Positions 41,966 through 51,312 of a stretch of DNA of 64,000 bases are shown here, one piece after another. The translations under genes were made by a program, and so were the position numbers. Origin of the DNA: Rhizobium sp. TH2 (lineage in GTDB: Bacteria; Pseudomonadota; Alphaproteobacteria; Rhizobiales; Rhizobiaceae); NCBI RefSeq assembly GCF_024707525.1, contig NZ_CP062233.1, positions 62,001 through 126,000 on the forward strand. Direction: 5' to 3'. Every line of letters starts with the position of its first letter. Position 1 is the first letter of the stretch. Below the pieces are notes generated by a model that worked only from the letters and a program-made list of their open reading frames with translations, ran no database searches and was not told where the DNA came from.

Positions 41966-43660
41966 TTACGACTTCCGATGTGCGCGAGTCTCATGCTGCT
42001 CTAGAAACTTCTGAAAATCATTTCCAGACATCGGTCTGCCAAAGCGGTAGCCCTGAGCTGCAGGGCACCCAAACTTCCGCAAGGCTGTCTCTTGCTCCGC
42101 GGTTTCGATCCCCTCGGCGATGGTCAGTAGCCCGAGCTCGCCGCTCATTGTAATCAGCGCCTTCGTGATCGCGGCATCTTGCGGACGCGTTTGGATGTCA
42201 TGAACAAAACCCCGGTCGATCTTGAGCGTCGTCAGCGGGTATCGTTGGAGCGAACTCAGCGACGCATATCCAGTTCCAAAGTCGTCGAACGCAATTCCGA
42301 CGCCCATGGCGCGCAAGGCGGTCATGGCTTCCAGAGATTTGTCGTCGTCGTGAAGGGCTACGCTTTCTGTGACCTCAAGTTCGAGATCCCCCGGATCGAT
42401 ACCATACTTTTCGATGACCTCCGCGACCTTGCGGCATAGGTTCGGGGACCGCATTTGCGCTGGAAACAGGTTAACCCCCATCTTTATCGGATGCCCCGCC
42501 GAGGTCAGGGATGCCACCTGCCGGCATGCCTCGTCGAGAGTCCACCAACCGATCTCCAGGGCGAGCGCGCTTTGGTTTAACGCCGGCAGAAAAGCGCCGG
42601 GAAGCAGCAAACCTCGTTGTGGGTGGTTCCATCTGATCAGCGCCTCACAGCCGAAGACCTCGCCAGTATCGAGGTAGACCTGGGGCTGGTAGTGCATCAC
42701 CAGTTCTTGGTCCCGAAGCGCTCTGTTCAGTTCATCTCTCAGAGACCGCCGGGCGACATCGTCACTGCGCATTGAGGGTTCGAATATCCGGATACTTCGC
42801 TTTCCAGCGGCCTTCGCACGATAAAGCGCGAAGTCCGCGCTCGCGATCAACTCCTCCTCGTCAGCGCCGTGGGCGGGAGACATCGCGTAGCCAATGCTTG
42901 TGCTGAGGTCCAGCACGTGACCGCCAATGTCGAATGGAGCCGAAAACCCTTCCATGATCGCGGACACTTCACGAGACGCCACGATCGGATCGCCCAGATC
43001 GGGGATCAGGATAGCGAAGTCGTCGCCGCCGAAGCGCGCTACCTCGCAACCAGGTTTGAGCATATAGGGCAACCTGACACCAACCGCCTGAAGCAGCGAG
43101 TCGCCGACGCCGTGGCCATGGGTGTCGTTTACGTCCTTCAGACCGTCAAGATCCATCAGGATCACCGTGGCCGGCCGGCCGGCGGCAAACTCGGCTTTCA
43201 GCAGATCGGTAAACCGGTGGCGATTGTGCAGACCAGTCAGCGTATCCTGGCTAGCCAGACGAAGCAGCCGGCTATCGCGATCCCGGCGTTCGGAAATGTC
43301 CTTGATGATAGCGCCTGCGAAAATTCTGTCTTTGTCATGCCAAATGGAAAGCGTGATTTCGATTGGAAACTCGGTCCCATCTTTACGGATTGCTGAGACT
43401 TCGACCGTCTTGCCGCCCAGGTTTGGCTTTTCACCTGCCGCCACCCTTGCAAGTCCACTGGTATGAGCGCCGCGCATCCGTTCCGGAATGATGATGGTTA
43501 TTGGCTGGCCGAGCATCTCATTGTCGGAATACCCAAATAGCTTCAACGCTGACGCGTTCACGAATTCAATGCGGCCTTCGCCGCTAATTGAAATCAGAGA
43601 GAGATGCGTAGCGCGGGCAAAGTTCGATGCGATCTCGTTGTCCGCAGGGATAGAGGACAT
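41966..43660 (-). CDS. PAS-GGDEF-EAL protein (c-di-GMP synthesis/hydrolysis)
   Basis: A 564-aa protein: PAS domain (about 10-130), GGDEF domain (about 140-300) with R-F-G-G-D-D-F, and EAL domain (about 310-555) with C-E-A-L-I-R-W, N-x-x-x-x-Q-M and D-D-F-G-T-G-Y-A-S-L. GGDDF departs from the usual signature by one residue and no RxxD inhibition site precedes it; the EAL part looks catalytically complete, so net phosphodiesterase activity is plausible. The start at 43660 overlaps the end of the upstream gene by 67 nt in another frame. Confidence 0.85.
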   Translation of the reverse strand: MSSIPADNEIASNFARATHLSLISISGEGRIEFVNASALKLFGYSDNEMLGQPITIIIPERMRGAHTSGLARVAAGEKPNLGGKTVEVSAIRKDGTEFPIEITLSIWHDKDRIFAGAIIKDISERRDRDSRLLRLASQDTLTGLHNRHRFTDLLKAEFAAGRPATVILMDLDGLKDVNDTHGHGVGDSLLQAVGVRLPYMLKPGCEVARFGGDDFAILIPDLGDPIVASREVSAIMEGFSAPFDIGGHVLDLSTSIGYAMSPAHGADEEELIASADFALYRAKAAGKRSIRIFEPSMRSDDVARRSLRDELNRALRDQELVMHYQPQVYLDTGEVFGCEALIRWNHPQRGLLLPGAFLPALNQSALALEIGWWTLDEACRQVASLTSAGHPIKMGVNLFPAQMRSPNLCRKVAEVIEKYGIDPGDLELEVTESVALHDDDKSLEAMTALRAMGVGIAFDDFGTGYASLSSLQRYPLTTLKIDRGFVHDIQTRPQDAAITKALITMSGELGLLTIAEGIETAEQETALRKFGCPAAQGYRFGRPMSGNDFQKFLEQHETRAHRKS

Positions 43661-45018
43661 GACCTCATACGGTTGAATTGGACCCGAGGTTGTCTGATCG
43701 GCCGATGCCCATCGTCCCTTCCAGCAGCTTTGGCCCGGTAACACGCCTCGTCGGCGAGCGACATGAGCTTGGAAGCGCTGGTCTCGTCACCCGTGATGAA
43801 CTTTGTACCGACGCTAACGCCAACGCGAAATACTGAGTGCCCAAATTGGAAGGCGTGTTCACCAATTGACTTCGTAATGATGTCGCAAAAGTCGTAAGCT
43901 GCGCGACCGTCGGTATCGGCAAGCAAAAGCCCGAATTCATCTCCCCCAAGGCGCGCCACAATGTTGCCTGTGCCGCAGCACTCGACGAGACTTTGCGAAA
44001 TTCCCTGGAGAACCTTGTCGCCCGCCGCATGCCCCGCGCCATCATTGACCATTTTGAAATGGTCGAGGTCTAACATGCAAAGCGTATGCCCCCGGCCCTC
44101 AAGGCGCGCAGCGGTTACCGCTTGGTCGATCGCGGCCTCGAAAAAGATCCTGTTTGGCAGCCCTGTCAGAGGATCGTGCGTTGCTGCATGGTGCAGGCGC
44201 GCCTTGTACTCATGTTCATCCGTAGTGTCGCGGATAACCGCTACAAAACCTGTCAGCAGACCTCTGATCATTACCGGGGATATTGAACAGTGTGCCCGCC
44301 TGCGCGACCCATCGCGCTGGACGACCTCGGCTTCCTTCCAAAATGTCGAACCGTTCTCCAGCGCCCTGGCGTGGGTCACCACCGAGTGAGCGATTGGAAT
44401 GTCCGCCGCCGAGCGGAGATCAAGAACCTCGGAAAGATTTCGGCCGACCGCATCGTCCGCTGACCAGCCGGTTAGTTCGGCCGCCGACTGGTTGAAACTG
44501 GTGATCAATCCGCCAGAATCCAGGCAGACAAGGCCCTCGCCGATTGATCTGAGCGTCACGAGCAGCCGCTCCTTCTCTTCGGCCAGAGCGAGTTCAGTTT
44601 CTTTCAAGGATGAGATGTCGGTGTCGGTGCCGAGTATTCTCGCAACCCGTCCGTCGGGCAGCCACGCAATCGGTCGGCCTCGGCTCAGTATCCAGATCCA
44701 GTGCCCATCACGGTGCCGCTCGCGGTATTCAAAGGAGTTGACCTGGAGTTCGCCCGTGTTCTGCCGCATGGTAGTTTCGTCTATGCGCTTCCTGTCATCT
44801 GGATGAACGCGGTCGATCCACGGACCGGCAACAATGTCCACGTCATCGTCTGGCATATAGCCGCGAAGCGTTTTCCATGTGGCCGAGTAGCGAACCGTTC
44901 CGGAGGCGAGATCGTGATCCCACACGCCTTGCTCCGCTCCCTGCAAGGCCGTTTCCAGCCGTTCCACCTCTTCGCGTAGCGCGTCAAAGTCCAGATGGGC
45001 TGCCTTCTTGGCAATCAT
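43594..45018 (-). CDS. PAS-PAS-GGDEF diguanylate cyclase
   Basis: A 474-aa protein with two PAS domains (about 25-140 with H-P-D-D-R, and about 150-275) and a C-terminal GGDEF domain (about 280-440) with an intact R-L-G-G-D-E-F; no RxxD site just before it. It should make c-di-GMP in response to an unknown signal. ATG at 45018 behind GGGGAGAAA. The last about 40 residues are Arg/Ser-rich and overlap the next gene, suggesting that the original stop codon was lost. With 41966 it forms a c-di-GMP operon. Confidence 0.85.
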   Translation of the reverse strand: MIAKKAAHLDFDALREEVERLETALQGAEQGVWDHDLASGTVRYSATWKTLRGYMPDDDVDIVAGPWIDRVHPDDRKRIDETTMRQNTGELQVNSFEYRERHRDGHWIWILSRGRPIAWLPDGRVARILGTDTDISSLKETELALAEEKERLLVTLRSIGEGLVCLDSGGLITSFNQSAAELTGWSADDAVGRNLSEVLDLRSAADIPIAHSVVTHARALENGSTFWKEAEVVQRDGSRRRAHCSISPVMIRGLLTGFVAVIRDTTDEHEYKARLHHAATHDPLTGLPNRIFFEAAIDQAVTAARLEGRGHTLCMLDLDHFKMVNDGAGHAAGDKVLQGISQSLVECCGTGNIVARLGGDEFGLLLADTDGRAAYDFCDIITKSIGEHAFQFGHSVFRVGVSVGTKFITGDETSASKLMSLADEACYRAKAAGRDDGHRPIRQPRVQFNRMRSCPLSLRTTRSHRTLPALRISL

Positions 45019-45046
45019 TTTGGTTTCTCCCCAGCGCAATATTCAC

Positions 45047-45062
45047 GCATGCTAAAGCATGC
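45047..45062. repeat. inverted repeat in a divergent promoter region
   Basis: GCATGC-TAAA-GCATGC, between the diguanylate cyclase and the hybrid kinase genes; could be an operator. Confidence 0.3.
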
Positions 45063-45259
45063 CTGAAAGGGGTGAACTGAACGTTACTTGTAGAAGCTCG
45101 AAGCTCACGCGGGAGGTGCGAAATGTACCTGACCCCTCTCCAATACCGTTGATATACTGGCGGCTGGTCATTGATCGGGCACTGTCAGAACCGCTAGCTG
45201 TAGGGAACCGGCCGCGTCCCAATGCATTTATATATCTGATGGGCGCAAGGAAAAATGAA

Positions 45260-47185
45260 ATGATTGAAGAAACCGGCTCAATGCGGAGTGCGGAAGAGCG
45301 TTATCGGCTATTGATCGACTCTATAACCGACTATGCCATCTACATGCTGGACGTCGACGGTATTGTGTCAAGTTGGAACCCGGGCGCCGAGCGGTTCAAG
45401 CTCTATACAGAGAGCGAGATTATCGGAAAGCACTTCTCAGAATTCTATCTCCCTGAAGACCGCGCCAACGATCGGCCAGCAATAGCGCTACGCACCGCCG
45501 CTGAAGAAGGCCGGTTTGAAGGCGAAGGGTGGCGCGTGAAGAAGGATGGCACGCGTTTTTGGGCCCATGTCATCATAGATCCGATCCGCACCACGAGTGG
45601 CAAGCTAATTGGATTTGCTAAAATAACGCGGGATCTCTCCGAGCGGAAAGCCACACAGGAACTACTGAGAAAAAGCGAGCAGCAGTTCCGACTCCTGGTT
45701 CAGGGGGTAACCGATTACGCGATTTACATGATGGATGTCGAAGGCCATGTCTCAAGCTGGAATGGTGGTGCCGAGCGGATCAAGATGTATTCGGCCGAAG
45801 AGATAATTGGAGAACATTTTTCCCGCTTTTTCCAGTCCGAAGATCGAGAATCTGGCTTCCCGCAAAGGGCGCTGGACACGGCGGCAAAAGATGGCAGGTT
45901 CGAGTCCGAGGGTTGGCGCATCCGAAAGGACGGATCGAAATTCTGGGCTAACGCCGTCATAGACGCCATCCGTGATGAAAGCGGTACTCTCATAGGGTTC
46001 GCAAAGATTACGCGAGACATTTCGCAAAAGCGTGAAACCGAGCGGCAGTTGGAGACCGCGCGGGAAGAGCTATTTCAGGCCCAGAAGATGGAGGCGGTCG
46101 GTCAACTCACCGGCGGGGTAGCTCATGACTTCAACAATCTATTGATGGCCATTCAGGGAAGCCTTGAGCTACTCAGGAAGACACTTCCCTACAGTTCCCG
46201 AACCGCGCCTCTCCTCGCAAATGCCCTCCAGGCGACACAGCGAGGCGCGTCGTTGACACAACGAATGCTGGCATTTTCCCGTAAGCAGGAACTGACAGTG
46301 CACGCAGTCGATATACCGAGCATCGTAACCGGCATGACCGACCTTCTCCAGCGGACACTTGGGCCCTCGGTCATTTTGGAAAACAAAATTCCGTCCCACC
46401 TTCCTCTGGTCCATACAGATGCCAACCAGCTTGAAAGCGCGCTGCTCAATCTGGCCCTGAATGCCAAGGATGCAATGCTCAGAGGCGGTTTTCTGACGAT
46501 TGGCGCCGATGTTCACGTCAAAGGCCGCGAGAATGACGCTGAACTGCAAGGCTGCCAATATGTTTGTCTTTGGATCCGCGATGAAGGGGAGGGTATGGAA
46601 GAAGAGACACTCACCAAGGCGACGACTCCCTTCTTCACGACGAAGGGTGTCGGAAAGGGCACGGGCCTCGGATTACCCATGGTGCATGGCCTGATGGCGC
46701 AGTCAGGCGGGAAACTTGTCCTCAAGTCTGTCAAAGACGTTGGGACAACGGCGGAGCTTTGGCTCCCCATTGCTGACGCTGCTACCCAAACCGTCGAGGA
46801 TCAGAAACCCGCCACCAGTTCATCAGCGGATGACCGTGTCGTCATCCTTGCAGTAGATGACGATCCCTTGGTGCTGATGAACACGGTGTTGATGCTTCAG
46901 GATCTAGGCCATTATGTAGTTGAAGCAAATTCCGGAATCGAAGCGATGCGAATACTGGCTGAATCGGAGGTGCAATTGGTCGTCACTGATCACGCGATGC
47001 CAAAAATGACAGGGTCTGAGCTGGCGGCACAAATCCGCGTTAAGTGGCCGAAAACGCAGTTAATCCTGGCAACGGGGTACGCCGACTTGCCCCCGGGCGC
47101 CGATGCTCAACTCCCCCGTCTGGCCAAGCCCTTCACCGAGCAACAGTTGGCCGAAGCGGTGTCGAAAGCCATAAAAAGCATTTAG
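45260..47185 (+). CDS. PAS-PAS hybrid histidine kinase with receiver
   Basis: About 641 aa. Two near-identical PAS domains (about 10-130 and 135-255; both with D-Y-A-I-Y-M, W-N-x-G-A-E-R, G-E-G/E-S-E-G-W-R), HisKA with phospho-acceptor His in G-V-A-H-D-F-N-N-L (about 293), HATPase (about 400-510; G-T-G-L-G-L-P-M) and a C-terminal receiver (about 525-640; D-D-D-P, Asp in V-T-D-H-A-M-P, Lys in A-K-P-F). Soluble, so it senses a cytoplasmic cue such as redox or light through a cofactor. Start chosen at the ATG with AAGGA 8 nt before; an ATG at 45239 is the alternative. Confidence 0.9.
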   Translation: MIEETGSMRSAEERYRLLIDSITDYAIYMLDVDGIVSSWNPGAERFKLYTESEIIGKHFSEFYLPEDRANDRPAIALRTAAEEGRFEGEGWRVKKDGTRFWAHVIIDPIRTTSGKLIGFAKITRDLSERKATQELLRKSEQQFRLLVQGVTDYAIYMMDVEGHVSSWNGGAERIKMYSAEEIIGEHFSRFFQSEDRESGFPQRALDTAAKDGRFESEGWRIRKDGSKFWANAVIDAIRDESGTLIGFAKITRDISQKRETERQLETAREELFQAQKMEAVGQLTGGVAHDFNNLLMAIQGSLELLRKTLPYSSRTAPLLANALQATQRGASLTQRMLAFSRKQELTVHAVDIPSIVTGMTDLLQRTLGPSVILENKIPSHLPLVHTDANQLESALLNLALNAKDAMLRGGFLTIGADVHVKGRENDAELQGCQYVCLWIRDEGEGMEEETLTKATTPFFTTKGVGKGTGLGLPMVHGLMAQSGGKLVLKSVKDVGTTAELWLPIADAATQTVEDQKPATSSSADDRVVILAVDDDPLVLMNTVLMLQDLGHYVVEANSGIEAMRILAESEVQLVVTDHAMPKMTGSELAAQIRVKWPKTQLILATGYADLPPGADAQLPRLAKPFTEQQLAEAVSKAIKSI

Positions 47186-47316
47186 AGATGCCTGAGGCAT
47201 GTTAATCCATGCTACGGCCAAGCATTCGTTGTCGTGGGCAATGCCCGGCAAACCCAACAAGTAACTCAATGAGTTACCAATGCGCTCGCTATGCGAGCCG
47301 TTATCAAAGGATATCA

Positions 47317-47592
47317 ATGACTGTGAATTCTAACGAACTTCAGGCAATTAATACTGCCTGGCAGATAGCCATTCAGGAAATATTGCGGGTGGTGGTACGG
47401 GATCTTTACAAATCTGGAGACGAGGCTTCGTTCCATTCGCATATCAAGCGTATTGAAGAAGCTGCCGTAGACAGCATTTATTCCGGGCTGATGCTCCGAG
47501 GAACGAATGAGTGGACGGAAGTTCTCGTCAAGGAAAAGGCGAGCAATTTCGTCACCACCCTTCTCACCTCTTTTACTTACAACAAGGTATGA
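47317..47592 (+). CDS. hypothetical protein (91 aa)
   Basis: A helical soluble protein (N-E-L-Q-A-I-N-T-A-W-Q-I-A-I-Q-E-I-L, then I-K-R-I-E-E-A-A-V-D-S-I). No family recognised. AAAGGA precedes the ATG. It follows the hybrid kinase by 131 bp and could share its transcript. Confidence 0.5.
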   Translation: MTVNSNELQAINTAWQIAIQEILRVVVRDLYKSGDEASFHSHIKRIEEAAVDSIYSGLMLRGTNEWTEVLVKEKASNFVTTLLTSFTYNKV

Positions 47593-47700
47593 TGTCTTGG
47601 GGTTCAGATATCCGAGGCATTGACGAGCACGCAGCTGTTCACCCGCAAAATCTCGCGGGTTGCCCCGCGAGATCGCATTGGCTAAAACACTGTCGAGCCT

Positions 47701-48564
47701 TCAACCCTTGTATTCTGGCTGCGCCTTGAGGTTGGCTTGGTTGGCGTCGATGTAAACCCGGAATTCGCTGCCATCATTGGTGCGAACGATGTTGAGCTCA
47801 TCGAGTGATACGGCGATCTGGTGTTCGCCCATGCCTAGGAAGCCTCCGACATCGAGGACGACCTGCTCGATCTGTCCGCTATCGCTCAAGATGAGGCGGT
47901 TGATTTCCCCAACGTCTTCATCGTTGGGGCCGTACACTCGCGCTCCCTTCAGTTTGTCGGCCGTGAGTTCAGCAACCTCTGCCGCCTTGTAACCTTCACG
48001 TGTTACTTCCGGACGAACCAGCCGGGTACGGTTGTCATTGGCCATCGTTGTTGTGGCGTTGTCAGTGGTGGTCGAAGACGTCTTGGTCTCGGTATCAGCC
48101 GGTGCGGTCGTGCTTGCGTCAGTCGTGGTCTGCTGCGCGGCCTTGTCCTCACGCGCAACATAAGCCGGGGCGGCGGTCAGCGCGTCCTTATCGGCGTTCA
48201 CCACAAGAAAGAAATCATCGGCGTCCTCGCCGTTCTTGATGAACTTGATATCCTGCATCGGCACGGCAACATCTTTCTCGCCGATACCGAGAAAACCGCC
48301 AACGCCGAGTACGACCGCTTTGATCTGGCCATCGCGGCCCAGAATGACGTCATTCACTTCGCCGACATTGTCCCAGTCCTTTTCGGCGCCGGCGGCAATG
48401 CTGGCGTCGTTGGCCGGCATTTTATCGGTTGCATATATGGTGAGACCGATAAAATCTGATGCCTCGATGTCCTGCGACTGCGCCTGATAGCTACCCATCT
48501 GGGCAGCCGAAGCGCCAGCAGCCATAATCATGACGAGTGCAGTCGTTGCAAAAATCCGTTTCAT
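47701..48564 (-). CDS. exported protein with two PRC-barrel domains
   Basis: A 287-aa protein with a signal peptide (1-20, ends A-S-A-A) and two PRC-barrel-like domains (about 33-125 and 200-285), each with D-V-G/N-V-G-E-V/I-N and V-V-L-x-V-G-G-F-L-G-x-G-E. A Thr/Ala-rich linker separates them. PRC-barrel proteins of this type are periplasmic and frequently stress-induced in rhizobia; the molecular role is unknown. A perfect EcfG promoter lies 52 bp upstream. Confidence 0.85.
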   Translation of the reverse strand: MKRIFATTALVMIMAAGASAAQMGSYQAQSQDIEASDFIGLTIYATDKMPANDASIAAGAEKDWDNVGEVNDVILGRDGQIKAVVLGVGGFLGIGEKDVAVPMQDIKFIKNGEDADDFFLVVNADKDALTAAPAYVAREDKAAQQTTTDASTTAPADTETKTSSTTTDNATTTMANDNRTRLVRPEVTREGYKAAEVAELTADKLKGARVYGPNDEDVGEINRLILSDSGQIEQVVLDVGGFLGMGEHQIAVSLDELNIVRTNDGSEFRVYIDANQANLKAQPEYKG

Positions 48565-48615
48565 GGTTGTTTCCTCGATTGAATTGCTCCGAACGCATGT
48601 CCGGATTGCCGCTTC

Positions 48616-48640
48616 AACGAGTCACCTCAGCATCAGTTCC
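48616..48640 (-). promoter_or_regulatory. EcfG promoter, perfect GGAAC-N16-CGTT
   Basis: Seen on the plus strand as AACG (48616-48619), 16 nt, GTTCC (48636-48640). It points towards the PRC-barrel gene. Confidence 0.8.
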
Positions 48641-48752
48641 GTTCTGCCCGCCCCCAGTTTGGGATGGCGAAGCAGAAGCATCGAAAGATTTGGGAAGCCC
48701 CTCCACTGACTCCAGGTAGGCGCGATTTTCCCTGCAAGTTGACGGTGCTTGG

Positions 48753-49127
48753 TTATGCTGTGACGGTTTTTGGGACGTTGAACGGTAGCAAGTCGCCGAT
48801 GTCGGCATCTTCGTCGCGCTGTGGCAACTCTGCAAGCACGTGGCGCAGCCAGGTGAGTGGGTCGACGCCACAGGCACTGCAAGTCAGCAGCAGACTGTAA
48901 ATCACAGCGCTGGCCCTGGCTCCCTGGGCCGTGTCGCTGCACAGCTACGATTTTCTTCCGGTGGCAAAAACTCTGATGTCGTGTTCCACAATGTTGTTAT
49001 CGATCGGCATCCGCCGGGTCTCTAGACGGCGCTCTTTGAGCAACTGGCGAAGATCCATGGCCCCCCAGCGGCACCTAACCAAAGCCATCCACGGCTTGGA
49101 CCGTGAATGCAGTGGTGATGCACTCAT
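48753..49127 (-). pseudogene. IS66-family transposase remnant (C-terminal part)
   Basis: Minus frame: M-P-I-D-N-N-I-V-E-H-D-I-R-V-F-A-T-G-R-K-S, then TAG where the family has Trp, then S-A-V-I-Y-S-L-L-L-T-C, G-V-D-P-L-T-W-L-R-H-V-L and a closing D-L-L-P-F-N. This is the end of an IS66 TnpC transposase. The first three quarters, the accessory ORFs and the terminal repeats are missing, so it is immobile. Confidence 0.75.
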
Positions 49128-49173
49128 ATATATTTCTGATTGAATTCTGGAGATTAATACCTACATATCATGG

Positions 49174-49494
49174 ATGGACAAATTGCGGACCACAGACATC
49201 AATGAACAGATCTTAAAACTTGGTGCCGCGCCTCCAATGTGGGGCTTGGAAGCGAACGATCTGGTGGAACTCTCGCGGAATGTGGAACGCGTTGCCGCGA
49301 ACGTTAATGCTTGGTTTCGGAGGGGCGTTCCAGGGCTTCTTGAAACCACCACGGTCTGCCACGATACGGTGCTCTATTGGGAGGAACAGGACGCGGCGCC
49401 GGCACTAAGTGCAGACATTCGTGTTTTACGAGCCACCTTTGATTCGAAGCGCGCTGAAGTGCACGCGGCGGCTGCGCATTTTAAGTTTAACTAA
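49174..49494 (+). CDS. hypothetical helical protein (106 aa), paralogue of 57552-57878
   Basis: Pattern W-x-L-E-A-N-D-L-V-E-L-S-R-N-V-E-R-V-A-A-N-V-N, a middle helix and a conserved end D-I-R-V-L-R-A-T-F-D…A-A-A-A-H-F-K-F. The protein at 57552-57878 has the same layout (E-L-V-E-L-A-E-N-A-E-R, E-L-R-I-L-K-A-T-L-D, A-A-A-G-Q-L-K-L-F). Unknown function; all-helical and probably soluble. ATG 49174 chosen for frame. Confidence 0.6.
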   Translation: MDKLRTTDINEQILKLGAAPPMWGLEANDLVELSRNVERVAANVNAWFRRGVPGLLETTTVCHDTVLYWEEQDAAPALSADIRVLRATFDSKRAEVHAAAAHFKFN

Positions 49495-49497
49495 CCC

Positions 49498-49806
49498 ATG
49501 GCAGATTCCAGCGACGACGATTGGCACGAATTCGGTAGGCAAGCAGGCCAGGCTGCAGTTGCTGGAAGCGTTGCTGAACTGAGCCAGGCGGGCACCAGTG
49601 CTTCCAGTTGGGACTGGCTGGACGGAGTCATCGATGGAGCAGAGGGCAGCGGTAAGCAAATTCGCCTTATAAGGATCGGCGGTGCTCATAGAGAGCAAAT
49701 GGAACGCGTGTCTGAGAGGACATCCGGACAAACCTATAGGCAATACCCCATCGCTCACGATGAGCTTCTTGAGCCCGGAAACGGCATCCAGGTGGACTTC
49801 GACTAG
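49498..49806 (+). CDS. hypothetical protein (102 aa)
   Basis: Starts 3 bp after the previous stop without a clear ribosome site. Acidic N-terminus (D-S-S-D-D-D-W-H-E-F-G-R), then W-D-W-L-D-G-V-I-D and a basic middle. An overlapping minus frame (49426-49872) is an equally long alternative, so coding status is uncertain. Confidence 0.35.
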   Translation: MADSSDDDWHEFGRQAGQAAVAGSVAELSQAGTSASSWDWLDGVIDGAEGSGKQIRLIRIGGAHREQMERVSERTSGQTYRQYPIAHDELLEPGNGIQVDFD

Positions 49807-49977
49807 ATCTGGCTCGTTAGGGTCCAATCCGCCAGCGAAAGTGGCAGAGAGTAGCTCAACATGTGGCCGCACATGCCGTGTGGAAACATCTCCGGATCGG
49901 CTGGATTATCGCAGCCTCCGAAGCAGACCTACCCATCAAACTGGTGGAATGCGCAATAGAATCCATGGAGATCGAAT

Positions 49978-50382
49978 ATGGAACTTCCTTCGAATACGAT
50001 TATAGCCGTCGCGGATGGCGAGAAGCTTAGCCTGTTTCAGAACAAAGGCGATGCAGCCAACGTGAAACTCACCGCGATGGCGAGCGCCGAGGTGGATAGC
50101 TCAAAAATCTCATCCGGAGCACGGCATGCCAGTAGTTCCGCGAACCCCGATGACAGTCAGCAGAACGAAGACGGCTTCAGCATCGGCGTGGCAGACATGT
50201 TGAACAAGCAGGTGCTTGACGGGAAGATCAAGAGTCTCGTTATCATCGCGGCACCCCGCACATTGGGTGAAATGCGCAAAAGCTACCACAAATCCTTAAC
50301 CGCCATTCTCATTGGCGAGCTGGATAAGGATCTGACTGGCCATTCGGTGCAGGATATCGAAAAGGCGCTTGCTGCAGCCTGA
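49978..50382 (+). CDS. host attachment family protein (baeRF12-like)
   Basis: A 134-aa protein with the host-attachment/baeRF family pattern: I-I-A-V-A-D-G-E-K-L-S-L-F near residue 8, F-S-I-G-V-A-D-M-L-N-K in the middle, L-V-I-I-A-A-P-R-T-L-G-E-M-R, and L-D-K-D-L-T-G-H-S-V-Q-D-I-E-K. It belongs to the release-factor-1-like fold group. Named after an Agrobacterium attachment locus; the actual role is unclear. Confidence 0.8.
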   Translation: MELPSNTIIAVADGEKLSLFQNKGDAANVKLTAMASAEVDSSKISSGARHASSSANPDDSQQNEDGFSIGVADMLNKQVLDGKIKSLVIIAAPRTLGEMRKSYHKSLTAILIGELDKDLTGHSVQDIEKALAAA

Positions 50383-50467
50383 TCTCTACGGCACGCAGCG
50401 CACGTCCGGCCGGATCGATGCACCCGTTGTATGGGTCCGGCGACGGGGATTCAAGCGCGCGTGTGCT

Positions 50468-50743
50468 TCATGGCGTACGAGTCCATCCACTGCTGTCCAT
50501 GCAGTGGTTGTAAGACTTTTCCGTGCGAACGGCATTCCGGAGCCTCGCGTCCGCGACGAAGTCAGGCGTGCCGCGGGCGTACAGGCCTCGCTGCTGGGCC
50601 AGTGCCGCCATTCTACACTGACTATCCGCTATCTCGAACGCATCACCAGGGTATGACTGAACCCATTCCGTCTTGGATGGGCTACTGTTTTGACACGATG
50701 CGGCGATCCAGGCGACCACGGTGACTGAGATTATCCTGAGCAT
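50468..50743 (-). CDS. small lipoprotein (91 aa)
   Basis: M-L-R-I-I-S-V-T-V-V-A-W-I-A-A-S-C: a hydrophobic signal ending in a lipobox-like I-A-A-S-C, then a short mature part with two further cysteines (D-S-Q-C-R-M-A, Y-N-H-C-M-D). Start chosen at the ATG behind AGAGGAA. Likely anchored in the inner or outer membrane; unknown function. Confidence 0.6.
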   Translation of the reverse strand: MLRIISVTVVAWIAASCQNSSPSKTEWVQSYPGDAFEIADSQCRMAALAQQRGLYARGTPDFVADARLRNAVRTEKSYNHCMDSSGWTRTP

Positions 50744-50806
50744 CGCGTTCCTCTCGGCGGTTGGCCACTGAGTGATCAAGCCGCTCAGCTATAGGGAATG
50801 CAAATG

Positions 50807-51010
50807 CTAAAGCACAAAATTCAGAATAGCATTAACAGAAGATGCGCCCGGCCGCGTCGGCTGACTCAATGAGACATTCTGGCTCCAGCGGAATAAGGAT
50901 ACCAGCTTAGTCACGGAAATTTCCTCCGGTAGGGCCTCGACCGCACAAACAACAAGGCCGCCGTCGAGATTGCTTACTTTGACAGTGGCCACAGTTTTTG
51001 CTTTCGACAT
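50807..51010 (-). CDS. possible small protein (67 aa)
   Basis: M-S-K-A-K-T-V-A-T-V-K-V-S-N-L-D-G-G-L-V-V-C-A-V-E-A-L-P looks protein-like in its first half; the second half does not. No ribosome site or family. Confidence 0.25.
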   Translation of the reverse strand: MSKAKTVATVKVSNLDGGLVVCAVEALPEEISVTKLVSLFRWSQNVSLSQPTRPGASSVNAILNFVL

Positions 51011-51154
51011 TGTTTGACTTGGCGTAGCCGTCTGGCGATTGAGCGAAAGTGCTTTTGTTCGCCTGGGTTGCCTGCGAACCTATCAAGTCGGCGCAACTCT
51101 GTTCGCCAGCGAACGGCGTGTGGCCACTCATACTGAGCAGTCATAGGTATGATA

Positions 51155-51179
51155 GGAACTTACCCGAACGCCGAGCGTT
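51155..51179 (+). promoter_or_regulatory. EcfG promoter, perfect GGAAC-N16-CGTT
   Basis: GGAAC 51155-51159, CGTT 51176-51179. The next plus-strand gene starts at 51313, implying a leader of about 125 nt. The surrounding stretch 51011-51312 holds no other gene that I recognise. Confidence 0.65.
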
Positions 51180-51312
51180 CTGGCGCCGCCACGCTTGTGC
51201 TGGTGAATCGTTTTTTGGACCGGGCTTTTTACCTTCATGGACTGACATGGCGCTGCGCCTCGGAATTTGACTTGGGCCATGCATTTTTCAAATACCGCTA
51301 AGGAGGCACCCC

